A stretch of DNA of 64,000 nucleotides from Microvirga sp052115485 (GCF_052115485.1 NZ_JBFRGU010000003.1:62001-126000), one strand, 5' to 3'. Counted from the first letter of the stretch, positions 19,325-28,239 are shown. Notes: generated from the sequence alone by a model not told the origin. Made by a program: numbers and translations.

Positions 19325-19576
19325 ATCGATTTCTCGCATTCGTTGCCTGCGATACCGCTTGCTGATCGTCTCGGAGATATTGAGGTACGTGTTTCCGGCA
19401 TCCTCAAAGAACTCGGCGAGCTCGACCGGTAGATCGTCGGCTTCAAAGAGCAATTTTTCAAACATTGCCATGTGCAGCGTAACGACCTGCTGCAAGTGAG
19501 AGCGAAAATAATCCATGATTGTACCCGTATCCGCCTGATTGAGGTCGGGAAGGTCGATGGGCCTCGCGTTGTTCAT
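19307..19576 (-). CDS. Small protein translationally coupled to the GNAT gene
   Basis: 89 residues, beginning MNNARPIDLPDLNQADTGTI, rich in charged residues and probably helical (MDYFRSHLQQVVTLHMAMFE, LPVELAEFFEDAGNTYL). Its ATG overlaps the stop of the GNAT gene in an ATGA arrangement (19573-19576), implying coupled translation. No membrane segment or known domain. I do not recognise the family; co-translation suggests a partner or modulator of the acyltransferase-like protein. Confidence 0.72.
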   Translation of the reverse strand: MNNARPIDLPDLNQADTGTIMDYFRSHLQQVVTLHMAMFEKLLFEADDLPVELAEFFEDAGNTYLNISETISKRYRRQRMREIDLQVKE

Positions 19577-20154
19577 AATTCGGCTGCTTCGAACTCGGAG
19601 CGCGCGTCCCAAAACCCTTCGACGCGAAAGAGGACGGACGCCTCTGTCGTGATCGAGATCGCGTTGCTTGGAGGCGTAAGTTCCTTGACGAGTTCGATGT
19701 ACGGTTCGTCGTGACCGTCGAACAACAGGGGCTCTTTGCCGGGAGCGTTCTTGAATCCGAGCATGGTGCGCCAGAGACGGGCGTATTTCGGCTTCGCATG
19801 CGTCACGACCCGGTCGTAGCCCTTCCGCTCGATATGCTCGAATATGAATTCGGCGCAGCGCTTGATCGTGCGGATGTCGCGCCAAGCCTTACGGAAGCTG
19901 GTGCGTTCCATCTTCGCGAAGTCCTTGAACCACCTGACGCGGGCCGTCCCAACCGGCTCATCTCCGGCATAGACGATAATGTGCGTTGCTTGATAATCAT
20001 TCCCGTCATACGTCTGCCGCGCTGTAACGCCATGTTCTTCCATGAAGCAAATGGCGCGGATGGCGTACGCGTGAAGCAGTTGCTCAGGCGTTGTAACAAT
20101 CTCGACGCGAATGAGGTTGTCGTGATTGACGATACGTGAGGGGGTGTCTTGCAT
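19573..20154 (-). CDS. GNAT-fold N-acyltransferase-like protein (possible LuxI/FeeM-type)
   Basis: 193 residues, beginning MQDTPSRIVNHDNLIRVEIV. The core follows the GNAT/autoinducer-synthase layout: a basic helix with YAIRAICFMEEHG, the strand pair THIIVYAGDEPVGTARVRWF, then IKRCAEFIFEHIERKGYDRV and AKPKYARLWRTMLGF. This could be an N-acyltransferase using acyl-CoA or acyl-ACP, but there is no decisive substrate motif and it lacks a clear LuxI signature. It is the first gene of a two-gene unit with the 89-residue protein, divergent from the small gene and XRE regulator at 20269-20885. Confidence 0.68.
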   Translation of the reverse strand: MQDTPSRIVNHDNLIRVEIVTTPEQLLHAYAIRAICFMEEHGVTARQTYDGNDYQATHIIVYAGDEPVGTARVRWFKDFAKMERTSFRKAWRDIRTIKRCAEFIFEHIERKGYDRVVTHAKPKYARLWRTMLGFKNAPGKEPLLFDGHDEPYIELVKELTPPSNAISITTEASVLFRVEGFWDARSEFEAAEL

Positions 20155-20268
20155 GTGCGGACCCATGATCTACCTGAGATATGCTCAAGAAATGAGCACG
20201 GCGTCGTGCGGTCGTTGAAGAGGTTAAGATGTGGCGCGGTTCTACATCAGCGTTGAACAGGAACGAGC

Positions 20269-20478
20269 ATGACCCAAAGCGATAGTATTGTGCCGATACG
20301 CTTGGCTGAGCTATGCCGAGATGCTGTAGAGCGCTTTGGGGATGATTGGGAAAGCATCCAGGCCTACATAATCGAACAGGTAGCGAGCATGCCGGGCGAC
20401 GATTTGATCGCGTTTAACGAACAAATTCGGCGGGTTCTCGGTTTTCTTGCGCCTATCCGGGGAGAGTTTCTGAATTAA
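20269..20478 (+). CDS. Small protein of unknown function preceding the XRE regulator
   Basis: 69 residues: starts MTQSDSIVPIRLAELCRDAV and ends VLGFLAPIRGEFLN. Predicted mainly helical, acidic in the middle. Its stop codon shares one base with the start of the XRE gene (TAATG at 20476-20480), so the two are translationally coupled. I do not recognise the family. Confidence 0.65.
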   Translation: MTQSDSIVPIRLAELCRDAVERFGDDWESIQAYIIEQVASMPGDDLIAFNEQIRRVLGFLAPIRGEFLN

Positions 20479-20885
20479 TGGCCGCCTTAATGAACAGAAG
20501 TGTACAGAAGTCGCCGAGCGAAGCAGATCGCTATATCGGCAGTCGGATTCGAGCCCGTCGCACGCTCATCGGAGTAAGCCAGGAAAAACTCGGTGACGCA
20601 CTCGGCGTCACATTCCAGCAGGTTCAAAAATATGAGCGAGGCGTCAACAGGATCGGCGCCGGCCGCCTGCAGGAAATAGGTACGATCCTGGGCGTTTCGG
20701 TCGGCTATTTTTATGAAGGGATAAGCGGGACGATTGGGTTACGAAGCCAAGATGATCATGCCGCCGAAGCGCTTAGTACACCACTAGGCCAGCGTCTGGC
20801 CAAAGCCTTTGCCGCTGTGCAAGAGGATGACATGCGACGCAAGATCGTAGAACTCGTCGAGGCAATTGTATTGTCGCGATCCTAG
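20478..20885 (+). CDS. XRE-family transcriptional regulator, paralogue of the one at 4437
   Basis: 135 residues. The HTH domain is ADRYIGSRIRARRTLIGVSQ, EKLGDALGVTFQQVQKYERG and VNRIGAGRLQEIGTILGVSV, followed by a short C-terminal helix. The first ATG overlaps the preceding stop; MNRSVQKS four codons later is an alternative start. Divergent from the GNAT pair with only 114 bp between, so it may control that pair. It differs from the 4437 protein mainly in the N-terminal leader and tail. Confidence 0.88.
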   Translation: MAALMNRSVQKSPSEADRYIGSRIRARRTLIGVSQEKLGDALGVTFQQVQKYERGVNRIGAGRLQEIGTILGVSVGYFYEGISGTIGLRSQDDHAAEALSTPLGQRLAKAFAAVQEDDMRRKIVELVEAIVLSRS

Positions 20886-20991
20886 TGCTGCCTATTGTGT
20901 GGGCCTGTCGATGCTCAAGTCATGGGCATCGTTTCTTTATCTCTGCATTCCGCAAGGGAAATCCTTGCGGCTAATCTGTATCCGTCGAGAG

Positions 20992-21068
20992 CGTAGCGCA
21001 ATGCCCCTCGACGAAGTCGTGCCGCTCATAGCGAGTTGGTTGCACGTTCGAGTATCGCAAGGGACAGC
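20992..21068 (+). pseudogene. Decayed tRNA-Ile2-like copy
   Basis: GTAGCGCAATG matches the D-arm region of the tRNA at 15814 in ten of eleven bases. After an altered stretch, GCCGCTCATA is identical to its anticodon arm, and TTGGTTGCACGTTCGAGT matches its variable loop and T arm with two changes. The 3' T-stem strand and acceptor end (ATCGCAAGGGAC) no longer pair. It is therefore a relic, possibly left by an integration event or a duplication, at the start of an AT-rich stretch. Confidence 0.55.
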
Positions 21069-21557
21069 CTGAGGCCGCTGTTTCTTCCGCTCGCCTATCA
21101 ATGACGTGACCTGTGATAGGCTGCTTTCACTAGTTGAAAGTTATTTTATCGTATTCGATAAGTTGTAAAATAGCAACAATACATCACAACAAGTCGATAA
21201 GCTTGAAAAATCCGATTCATACGTGTCTGAAATTGATGTTCAATGGGATATGAGAACCAACGCTCAGTTGTGATAGCTCAATTGTTGCCCATTTGATCTC
21301 TTTTTTATTCAAAAAATCTTATTTTTGATACTGACTCTTACGGCAATCTAGTTTTATAATTTCATAACATTTTTCAAATACTGGATATCTAGTCAACGCT
21401 AAATAGCTTGGGGCAAGAGTGCGATGATTGAATTGATGACAGACGCGCAGGACGTAATTCCTCGCGATGAGTTTTCTCTAAAGTCGCTTTTACCTCTATC
21501 GCCACATTTACCTTTAGAAGCTCCCGATACGCTGGGGAACGGACGGTTGCACAGGCG
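21069..21557. other. AT-rich gene-free stretch before the ThDP-enzyme operon
   Basis: From about 21120 to 21400 the sequence is visibly AT-rich against the GC-rich surroundings. It includes a perfect inverted repeat TTATCG-TATT-CGATAA at 21146-21161 and several TTGTGATA/ATAGCAACAA-like motifs. It probably contains the promoter of the downstream operon and may be foreign in origin. No gene is evident. Confidence 0.5.
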
Positions 21558-23252
21558 TTGCTTTCGCAACTCGAAATCGAAGGGGTCAATGCCGTCTTCG
21601 GTATCCCGGGCGGAAACATTGCGGCCTTCCAACAAGAGCTTCGGGATCACCGGAGCATCCGCTTCATCATCACTTCGCACGAAGGTGGCGCGGCTTTCAT
21701 GGCGGACGGGTATGCGCGTGCGACCGGCAAGCTCGGCGTTTGCCTGGTCACGTCCGGTCCCGGCATCACCAACGCATTGACTGGAATTGCTTCCGCGCAT
21801 TTGGATGAAGTGCCGCTTCTCGCAATCAGCGGCCAAGTGGCGACAGATCGTTTTGGTCTCTCCGCAATTCAGGAAAGCACCAGCGCGCGAGGCATCGAGA
21901 CGACAGGGCTGACAGGCCATGCCACGGCCTTCTCCATGGGCGTGGTGGACCCGGGAAGCTTCCCGCGCATCATGACACACGCCTTACGCGCAGCGCTCAG
22001 CCATCCCAAAGCTGCCGTCCATTTGAGCGTCCCGTCAAATATCGCGCGGCAGCCTGTTCCGTTCGGCGCGGCACAGCACGTCACGGGTAAGATTTCCGTC
22101 GATGCTCCTTCCGTTGCAAGCAAAGATATCCGCGCCGCTTTCAAAATTCTCATGCAGGCCGAACGCCCGCTGATCCTGATTGGATCGGGCGCAGGCCAGG
22201 CGCTCTCCGACATGAGAGAAGAGTTTACGCAATTCGTTCATCGCCATTGCATTCCTGTCGTATCGAGCTTGCGTGGCAAGGGTCTCTATTCCGAGCGCGA
22301 TCTCTTTGGTCTCGGCGTCATCGGCACGGCCGCCAATCCTCGTGCGGAGGCTTATCTTCGCGATGGAGTCGATGTTCTTCTCGTCATTGGCAGCCGCCTC
22401 GGAGAATGGACGAGCCGCAGCTTTCATCCACATTTCAAGACAATCAAAACCGTCATTCAGGTCGACATCAATTCCGGATCGATCGGTCAATTCCTCCCCG
22501 TGGCCCTACCAATCATCGGAGACGCGGGCTCGTTCATTTCGGGGCTTTGCGAACTGGGGAAAGAGGCTTCTCCGGATGTTCCTTCTTCGCGTCAAACCTG
22601 GCTCGATGAGCGTCCTGCCAAGTTGACTGCCACGCCGGCAACCGATCGTGAGACGTTGCACCCGCAGCAGGTCATGGCGGAGCTGGATGCGAGCTTGCAG
22701 GACGACATGGATTTTTATGTCGACATGGGAAACTGCACCGGATGGGCAACCCATTGCCTTCACATTGCGCCTCCAGCGCGGATCTTCTATCCGTCCGGTT
22801 TGTCGTCGATGGGCTGGACTTGCGGCGCGGTTGTCGGCGGGAAAGTCGGACGTCCCGATCGAATCGCTATCGCGCTCGTCGGTGACGGGTCCTTCCTGAT
22901 GAACGGCACCGAGATGCTGACCGCTGCTCGCCATAAGGTCGGAACAATCACAATCGTCCTGAACGACAACTTTCTCGGCATGGTCAATCACGGCGAACGT
23001 GCGCAGGTGAGCCGCTATTCCATCGACGATGCGTTCTACGGACTTGGCGGGCCGGATATCGCTCAATTTTCCAAATCGCTTGGTGCAAAAGCTTACGTCG
23101 CGACCCGGCCGGGGGATATCACACGCTTCCTTTCAGAAGCGATCGCGTGCGCCAATCGGGACGGACAGCCACAAGTCATCGTGGCGCACATCGACCATCG
23201 TGTCGCTCCTCCTTACGGAGACCGATTCAAGTCCGTCGCAGGCGACGCGTAG
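21558..23252 (+). CDS. Thiamine-diphosphate-dependent enzyme of the acetolactate synthase family
   Basis: Predicted carboligase or decarboxylase of about 564 residues with the three-domain ThDP fold. Residues: catalytic Glu in ITSHEGGAAFMADGYARATG (about 38-57), a central FAD/nucleotide-type domain (about 185-320), and the ThDP motif VGDGSFLMNG...IVLNDNFLGMV (about 441-475). It resembles the IlvB large subunit, but no small subunit is nearby, so a role in branched-chain amino-acid synthesis is unlikely. No ATG or GTG precedes the conserved N terminus; the frame is open from 21471 and TTG 21558 is the first usual start, though ACG 21543 after CTGGGGA would give a more typical N terminus. Two-gene operon with the ketosynthase-like gene. 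Confidence 0.8.
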   Translation: MLSQLEIEGVNAVFGIPGGNIAAFQQELRDHRSIRFIITSHEGGAAFMADGYARATGKLGVCLVTSGPGITNALTGIASAHLDEVPLLAISGQVATDRFGLSAIQESTSARGIETTGLTGHATAFSMGVVDPGSFPRIMTHALRAALSHPKAAVHLSVPSNIARQPVPFGAAQHVTGKISVDAPSVASKDIRAAFKILMQAERPLILIGSGAGQALSDMREEFTQFVHRHCIPVVSSLRGKGLYSERDLFGLGVIGTAANPRAEAYLRDGVDVLLVIGSRLGEWTSRSFHPHFKTIKTVIQVDINSGSIGQFLPVALPIIGDAGSFISGLCELGKEASPDVPSSRQTWLDERPAKLTATPATDRETLHPQQVMAELDASLQDDMDFYVDMGNCTGWATHCLHIAPPARIFYPSGLSSMGWTCGAVVGGKVGRPDRIAIALVGDGSFLMNGTEMLTAARHKVGTITIVLNDNFLGMVNHGERAQVSRYSIDDAFYGLGGPDIAQFSKSLGAKAYVATRPGDITRFLSEAIACANRDGQPQVIVAHIDHRVAPPYGDRFKSVAGDA

Positions 23253-23267
23253 AGGGTCGCTTATCCG

Positions 23268-24236
23268 ATGACAAAATCCATTGGCTTTCTTGGTTTTGGC
23301 AGCGCGCTGCCAGACCATGTGCGATGCAATGACGATCCAGTGTTCGACGCTCTGCGCAATTCGGCCTCCGCCGATGCAGCAGGCGAGAAGGCTCTTTTTT
23401 ATGGGAACAAAGAGCGGCGATGCCTGGCGCAGAATGAATCGCTTGCCGGTCTTGTCGCGAATGCAGGGCATGCCGCGTTGAACGATGCGCAAATGGCCAC
23501 GCATTCGATCGATAGGCTCTATGGCTACCTATCGGTGTCCGACTACATTGCGCCCAATGCACTCTATGACGTGCACCGCATCATGGGCTTGCCCGTCGAT
23601 ACCCTCGTTGTTCCAGTGCAATCGGAGTTCAGCAATTTCCTCTTGAGCGCAACTCTGGCAACAGAAGCGATCTTAGCCGGAAATGCGAAGACGGCATTGG
23701 TTGCCGTCGGTGCTGGCTGGACCCGCAATATGGACTACAGCCAGGGACACGCGATTGGAATTGGAGATGGCGCGGGCGCTGCCGTCATCGGCGAAAGCGA
23801 GCGGTTCGTCGTCGTCGACTGGGCATCGGATACGTTCAGCAACGAATACGGTGCCATGGCGATGCACCATTGGCCTCACAAGGGCCTGGCATACCCGACT
23901 TACGGGATCGATCCTTCGTCCGGCGTCCAGGCGTTTCTCTCGACCGGAATGGACGGGCCGCCGCGACTGATCAAGCGTCTTCTCGACAAAAACGGTGTTG
24001 CGCCACGTGATGTTACGCTGATCAGCCATCAGGCGACACAGAAGCTGCTCGATCATTGGAACGAGCAGATACAACCTGCCGCTTACCTCGATACTTTCGA
24101 GAGCCTCGGCAACATGGTCATCGCCTCTATTCCGGTGACCCTCGCACAACGGCATTCCGAAATTCGGACGCCCTGGCTGGTCATGGTCGGTCTCGGCATC
24201 GGCGCGCATCAGATGGCGCTTTTGATACGGGTTTAG
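23268..24236 (+). CDS. Ketosynthase III (FabH)-like protein lacking the catalytic Cys
   Basis: 322 residues with the thiolase fold. The FabH active-site His and Asn are recognisable in LISHQATQKLLDHW (about 250-263) and TFESLGNMVIASIPVTLA (about 272-289). Where FabH has the nucleophile (AACAGF), this protein reads QSEFSNFLLSATLATEAILA (about 117-136), so no Cys is available. Both of its cysteines are elsewhere, near the N terminus. It may transfer or bind an acyl group without a covalent intermediate, or act as a partner of the ThDP enzyme, whose stop is only 15 bp upstream. A condensing reaction cannot be assumed. Confidence 0.75.
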   Translation: MTKSIGFLGFGSALPDHVRCNDDPVFDALRNSASADAAGEKALFYGNKERRCLAQNESLAGLVANAGHAALNDAQMATHSIDRLYGYLSVSDYIAPNALYDVHRIMGLPVDTLVVPVQSEFSNFLLSATLATEAILAGNAKTALVAVGAGWTRNMDYSQGHAIGIGDGAGAAVIGESERFVVVDWASDTFSNEYGAMAMHHWPHKGLAYPTYGIDPSSGVQAFLSTGMDGPPRLIKRLLDKNGVAPRDVTLISHQATQKLLDHWNEQIQPAAYLDTFESLGNMVIASIPVTLAQRHSEIRTPWLVMVGLGIGAHQMALLIRV

Positions 24237-24265
24237 TCGGGAAGCGCACACGAGAAAAATTACGG

Positions 24266-24291
24266 GGACGGACAGCGTATCTCGTCCGTCC
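24266..24291. terminator. Hairpin between convergent ketosynthase-like and RTX genes
   Basis: GGACGGA and TCCGTCC pair around a 12-base loop between two convergent genes. There is no long T-run, so activity is inferred from position. Confidence 0.45.
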
Positions 24292-24335
24292 TCGCGCGAC
24301 GATAGAGCCTCCTTGAAGGCCGGAATTCGCTCGCC

Positions 24336-26102
24336 TCAGATGACGAAGAAGTCCTTCGTCGTCATCTTCAGGCCCTTCGAGAGAGAGGCGATCTGAACCT
24401 GTGCTGACGCGCCCGTGCCGTCGGCGTCGTAGTAAAGCGCGCCCGTCTTCTTGTTGTAGATGATGTGATCGTCAGCGTCGTGGGCGCTTGAGCCGGTATA
24501 CAGCCAATCCTTTTTGAGGACGCCCTTTTTCGTGAGCGTCTTGAAGATCGACTTGGCGAGATGGATCGTGTCGTCCTTCACGGAGAAGTCCAGGATCTTG
24601 TCGACGTTCGTCTTCTTGTTCGGCTTCGTGTCGAAGACAAAGATGTCTTGTCCGTCGCCGCCGACGAGAACGTCCTTGCCGGCACCGCCATAGAGTTTGT
24701 CGTTGCCGACTTCGCCACGCAGCATGTCGTTACCGCCATACCCATAGATCACATCGTTTCCGGCTTCGCCCTGCAGGAAATCGACTCCTGAAGTGCCGTA
24801 AAGAGTGAGGGGTGTCGTCTCGACCACGTCGAGAACGTTCAGGACGAATGTGGAGGTCGTGCCTGCTCCATAGCCGTTCGATGCATTCACCGTGATGGTG
24901 TGCTGCGCCTTGGTCTCATAGTCGAGCGGGCTTGTCAGGACGAGTTTGTTTCCGTCGATGCGGAAAGGCCCGTCCGAGTTCACGAGACGGTAGACGATCG
25001 CGTCTCCGTCCTCATCCGACGCCGAGAACTGAGCGACGATGGTGGCGGCGAGCGTATCTTCCGCGATCAGTGTCTGAGAAATGGCTAGCTTGGTGGGCTC
25101 ATGGTTGTTGATGCGCACCGTAACATCGGAGAACCGAAGGAATTTGATATCGGTCAACGTGTCGACGTCATCACGGTTCGCGACCTTGTCCGAGACACGG
25201 AAGGTGCCTTCCTGCGGGACAGATATAGTGTATTCAGCATACGTGCCAGCGAACATCGCCGTGTTCTCTCCGGCACCGCCATTCAGCGTATCGTTGCCGC
25301 GCTCTCCGGCGAGAAGGTCATTTCCCTCGCCGCCATCCAGACTGTCGTTGCCTTCTCCTCCGTACAGGCTGTCGTTGCCCCCGGCGCCGACGAGAGAATC
25401 CTCGCCATACCAACCCTGAATGTTATTGGCTTCGTCGTTGCCGACCAGATAATCGCTGTAGCGCGAGCCGACCAATCCTTCGATGCTCGAAAAAATATCG
25501 CCAGTGGCATCGCCCCGATTTCCGAACACCTGAGTAAGATTGACCCAAACGAAATCGGTTGCGGTCGAGTAATCGGCGAAATCGAAACCATCGCCACCGT
25601 TAAGCGTGTCAGCACCGGCGCCGCCGATGAGAAAGTCGTTGCCGCCTTCACCGTCGAGATGGTCGTCTCCATTTCCGCCGTCGAGCGTGTCGTTGCCGAG
25701 CGCGCCGTAAAGAGAATCCGCTCCGTCGAGACCGCTCAATCTATCATCGCCATCCCAGCCCTGAAGATCATTGGAGATCTTGTTGCCGATGAGAATATCG
25801 TTGAAGGCGGATCCGATGATCCCTTCGATTGCGAGGGGGTTCGAATAGGTGTCTCCTGCCGCTTCTCCGGCATTGAGAGATGGGCGCGTCAGGTCGACGG
25901 TGACGCCTGTCAGGGCCTCGTTGTAGACAATGAAATCGAACCCATCGCCGGCATCGAAGAAATCCGCCCCGAGGCCACCGTTCAGGCTGTCGTTACCCAT
26001 GCCCCCGTAGAGACTGTCGTTTCCGGCGTATCCGTAAAGCGCATCGTTTAAGGTCGTGCCTTCCAAGCTGTCATTGCCCGGGGTTCCAAATTTAAACGCC
26101 AT
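24336..26102 (-). CDS. RTX calcium-binding protein with a cadherin-like domain
   Basis: 588-residue predicted secreted protein and intact paralogue of the frameshifted gene at 16242-18067. It starts MAFKFGTPGNDSLEGTTLND after TAGGTGA. Nonapeptide blocks occupy about 1-55, 110-170 and 225-275 (for example GGDGFDFADYS, GGAGNDSLYGGEGNDSLDGG). A cadherin-like domain (about 340-430) contains LDYETKAQHTITVNASNGYG, followed by more nonapeptides (GEAGNDVIYGYGGNDML) and the C-terminal module DKILDFSVKDDTIHLAKSIF ... MTTKDFFVI. No Sec signal is present, as expected for type I secretion. Divergent from the LysR gene at 26366 with about 260 bp between. Confidence 0.9.
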   Translation of the reverse strand: MAFKFGTPGNDSLEGTTLNDALYGYAGNDSLYGGMGNDSLNGGLGADFFDAGDGFDFIVYNEALTGVTVDLTRPSLNAGEAAGDTYSNPLAIEGIIGSAFNDILIGNKISNDLQGWDGDDRLSGLDGADSLYGALGNDTLDGGNGDDHLDGEGGNDFLIGGAGADTLNGGDGFDFADYSTATDFVWVNLTQVFGNRGDATGDIFSSIEGLVGSRYSDYLVGNDEANNIQGWYGEDSLVGAGGNDSLYGGEGNDSLDGGEGNDLLAGERGNDTLNGGAGENTAMFAGTYAEYTISVPQEGTFRVSDKVANRDDVDTLTDIKFLRFSDVTVRINNHEPTKLAISQTLIAEDTLAATIVAQFSASDEDGDAIVYRLVNSDGPFRIDGNKLVLTSPLDYETKAQHTITVNASNGYGAGTTSTFVLNVLDVVETTPLTLYGTSGVDFLQGEAGNDVIYGYGGNDMLRGEVGNDKLYGGAGKDVLVGGDGQDIFVFDTKPNKKTNVDKILDFSVKDDTIHLAKSIFKTLTKKGVLKKDWLYTGSSAHDADDHIIYNKKTGALYYDADGTGASAQVQIASLSKGLKMTTKDFFVI

Positions 26103-26365
26103 ATGGTCACCTATAAAATATCAAAGCGTGGCGGTGACACGACCGGTAGGGGCGCGCACCCTTCGAACCACCAGGATGGTCGTTGCGTTCGTGAGCGCCG
26201 AGGCCGGTCAGAGTGTCGATTCACGATCGGCCTTTCGCTTGAAAACAAAGCATTTCGCGACGTTTCAATGTTTCAAAATCGTCCCGAAATTGCGTTACAT
26301 CTCGCCTCTGGTGCAAAGTGCGCCCCCGCACAGCGGTGGCGTAGTGTGTCGGAGCACGAGTGGGA

Positions 26366-27277
26366 ATGAATCTTCGGTTCATCGAGACGTTTCTTTGGGT
26401 TGCGCGGCTTGGCAGTTTCGCCGCCGCCGCGGACAGGATGAACACCACTCAGGCTGCGATCTCGAACCGTATTGCAACGCTTGAGCGTGATCTCGGCATC
26501 CGGCTCTTCGAGCGCGATGCGCGCTGCGTGCGCCTCACGGTTCTCGGTCAGCAGGCTGTCGCGAAGGCGGAGGAGCTTGTCCGGGTGGCGAGCGAGTTTC
26601 GCGATACGGTGAGCGATCCGGGGAGCTTGCGCGGCTCGATCCGCATCGGCACCATCGATTCAATCGTCCATGCGTGGTTGCCGCAGTTCATCGAGCGTAT
26701 CCGGCAACGATATCCAAGCGTTGCGATCGATCTGAACACCGATACGAGCCTCAACATTGCCCGCGATGTGGCAGACCGTAAGATCGATCTCGCCCTGATC
26801 ATGGGTCCAGTCATCGCGCCGGAACTCGTCAATCTCGATCTTTGCACCTTCGCGTGCACATGGCTTGCCAGTCCTGCTCTCGGCTTGCCCAACAGACCAC
26901 TTGGGCTCGCCGAGATCGCGAACCAGCCGATCTTGGCCTACTCGAAAGACAGCCAGCCGCATTATCGGGTTTTGAAATTGCTGGAAGAGGCGGGGATAGA
27001 AGATCCCACGATCTACAACTCGAATTCGCTCGCCACCATCATCCGCCTCGCGCAGGACGGAATCGGAGTGACGCCGCTTCCGACCGTGATCGTGCGCGAG
27101 CAGCTCGCTTCCGGTGCCTTGGTCGCACTCGATGTGACGCCCGCTTTCCCGCCGCTCACCTTCCAGGCGGTCTATTACGATCATCCGGACAATCTCATCT
27201 CGGCCGTTGCCGCTCAGATGGCGCAAGAAGTCGCACGCAACTTTTCGCTGGCGCAAAAAGATCGCGCCTCCTGGTGA
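26366..27277 (+). CDS. LysR-family transcriptional regulator
   Basis: 303 residues beginning MNLRFIETFLWVARLGSFAA. Standard HTH (ADRMNTTQAAISNRIATLER, about 22-41) and substrate domain (SIRIGTIDSIVHAWLPQFIE onward). The ATG at 26366 is favoured over a GTG two codons upstream. It sits just before, and on the same strand as, the nitrilase/RraA/ABC-importer genes, about 145 bp away, so it is the probable regulator of that set. Confidence 0.87.
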   Translation: MNLRFIETFLWVARLGSFAAAADRMNTTQAAISNRIATLERDLGIRLFERDARCVRLTVLGQQAVAKAEELVRVASEFRDTVSDPGSLRGSIRIGTIDSIVHAWLPQFIERIRQRYPSVAIDLNTDTSLNIARDVADRKIDLALIMGPVIAPELVNLDLCTFACTWLASPALGLPNRPLGLAEIANQPILAYSKDSQPHYRVLKLLEEAGIEDPTIYNSNSLATIIRLAQDGIGVTPLPTVIVREQLASGALVALDVTPAFPPLTFQAVYYDHPDNLISAVAAQMAQEVARNFSLAQKDRASW

Positions 27278-27421
27278 GCGCGCACGGGCGCAATCCGTTG
27301 AAAACGCTCATTGTGCAATGCCAAACAAGCAAAACTTGTCCTGAAGGAAAAGTATTTCGCGTTTGTGCTGGCTTGCCTCGCTCGCCCAACCTGCCGGCCT
27401 TGGTTCCAACGGAGGCCGGAC

Positions 27422-28228
27422 GTGAAAGTCAGTCTGATTCAAATGAATTCCGGGGATGATAAGGCGGCGAACCTTAAAACCGCCGCTGCCCTGATCGAGA
27501 AAGCTGTGCGCGAGGAGGCCCCCGACCTCATCGTTCTGCCGGAATATTATGCGTTTCTCGGAGAAGGCCGTGACAATGTTCATGGCAGCGCCGAGGAATT
27601 TCCCAATGGCGAAGCTTATCGCCTGATGTCGGAATTGGCGGCCAAGCATGGCGTCACGATTCATGCGGGCAGCGTCGTCGAGCGCGCGGGCAACAGCCAC
27701 TACAACACGACACTGGTTTTCGATCCCAAGGGCAAGGAGATCGCGAAGTATCGCAAGATCCACCTGTTCGATGTCGACACCCCCGGCGGCGTCAGCTACC
27801 GCGAATCCGACACGATCAGCCGTGGCGAAGATGTCGTGACCTACAAGGTCGGCGATGTGACGGTCGGCTGCGCCATCTGCTACGATATCCGCTTCCCGGA
27901 ATTGTTCCGCAAGCTGCGCGACGCCGGCGCCGACGTGATCGTGCTGCCTGCCGCCTTCACCCTCATGACCGGCAAGGATCACTGGGAAGTGCTGGCCCGC
28001 GCCCGCGCCATCGAGACACAGACTTACTTCCTGGCTGTCGGTCAAGTTGCGGCTCATGCCGGCGGCAAGAAGTGGTGCTGGGGCCATTCCATGGTCATCG
28101 ATCCGTGGGGCCACATCGTCGCACAGTGCTCGGATCGTGTGTCCAACACCAGCGCCCGTCTCGATCTCGACTACACGGGCGTCGTGCGCGGCAACGTGCC
28201 GGTTGCCCAGCATCACGTTCTATCCTGA
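27422..28228 (+). CDS. Carbon-nitrogen hydrolase (nitrilase superfamily amidase)
   Basis: Cytoplasmic hydrolase of 268 residues that would cleave a C-N bond in an amide, N-carbamoyl or omega-amide compound. The catalytic triad is visible: Glu41 in VLPEYYAF, Lys112 in KYRKIHLFD, Cys153 in GCAICYDIRFPE. The size fits the Nit/omega-amidase branch. The start is GTG 27422 with GGAGG six bases upstream; it begins directly at the first strand (MKVSLIQMNSG). The stop overlaps the ribosome binding site of the next gene, so this is the first gene of a tightly packed operon. Confidence 0.9.
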   Translation: MKVSLIQMNSGDDKAANLKTAAALIEKAVREEAPDLIVLPEYYAFLGEGRDNVHGSAEEFPNGEAYRLMSELAAKHGVTIHAGSVVERAGNSHYNTTLVFDPKGKEIAKYRKIHLFDVDTPGGVSYRESDTISRGEDVVTYKVGDVTVGCAICYDIRFPELFRKLRDAGADVIVLPAAFTLMTGKDHWEVLARARAIETQTYFLAVGQVAAHAGGKKWCWGHSMVIDPWGHIVAQCSDRVSNTSARLDLDYTGVVRGNVPVAQHHVLS

Positions 28229-28239
28229 GGAGTTCTTCG

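Noticed and set aside
20941..21000. Functional second tRNA
   Set aside because: Acceptor and T stems do not pair, so only a relic is called.
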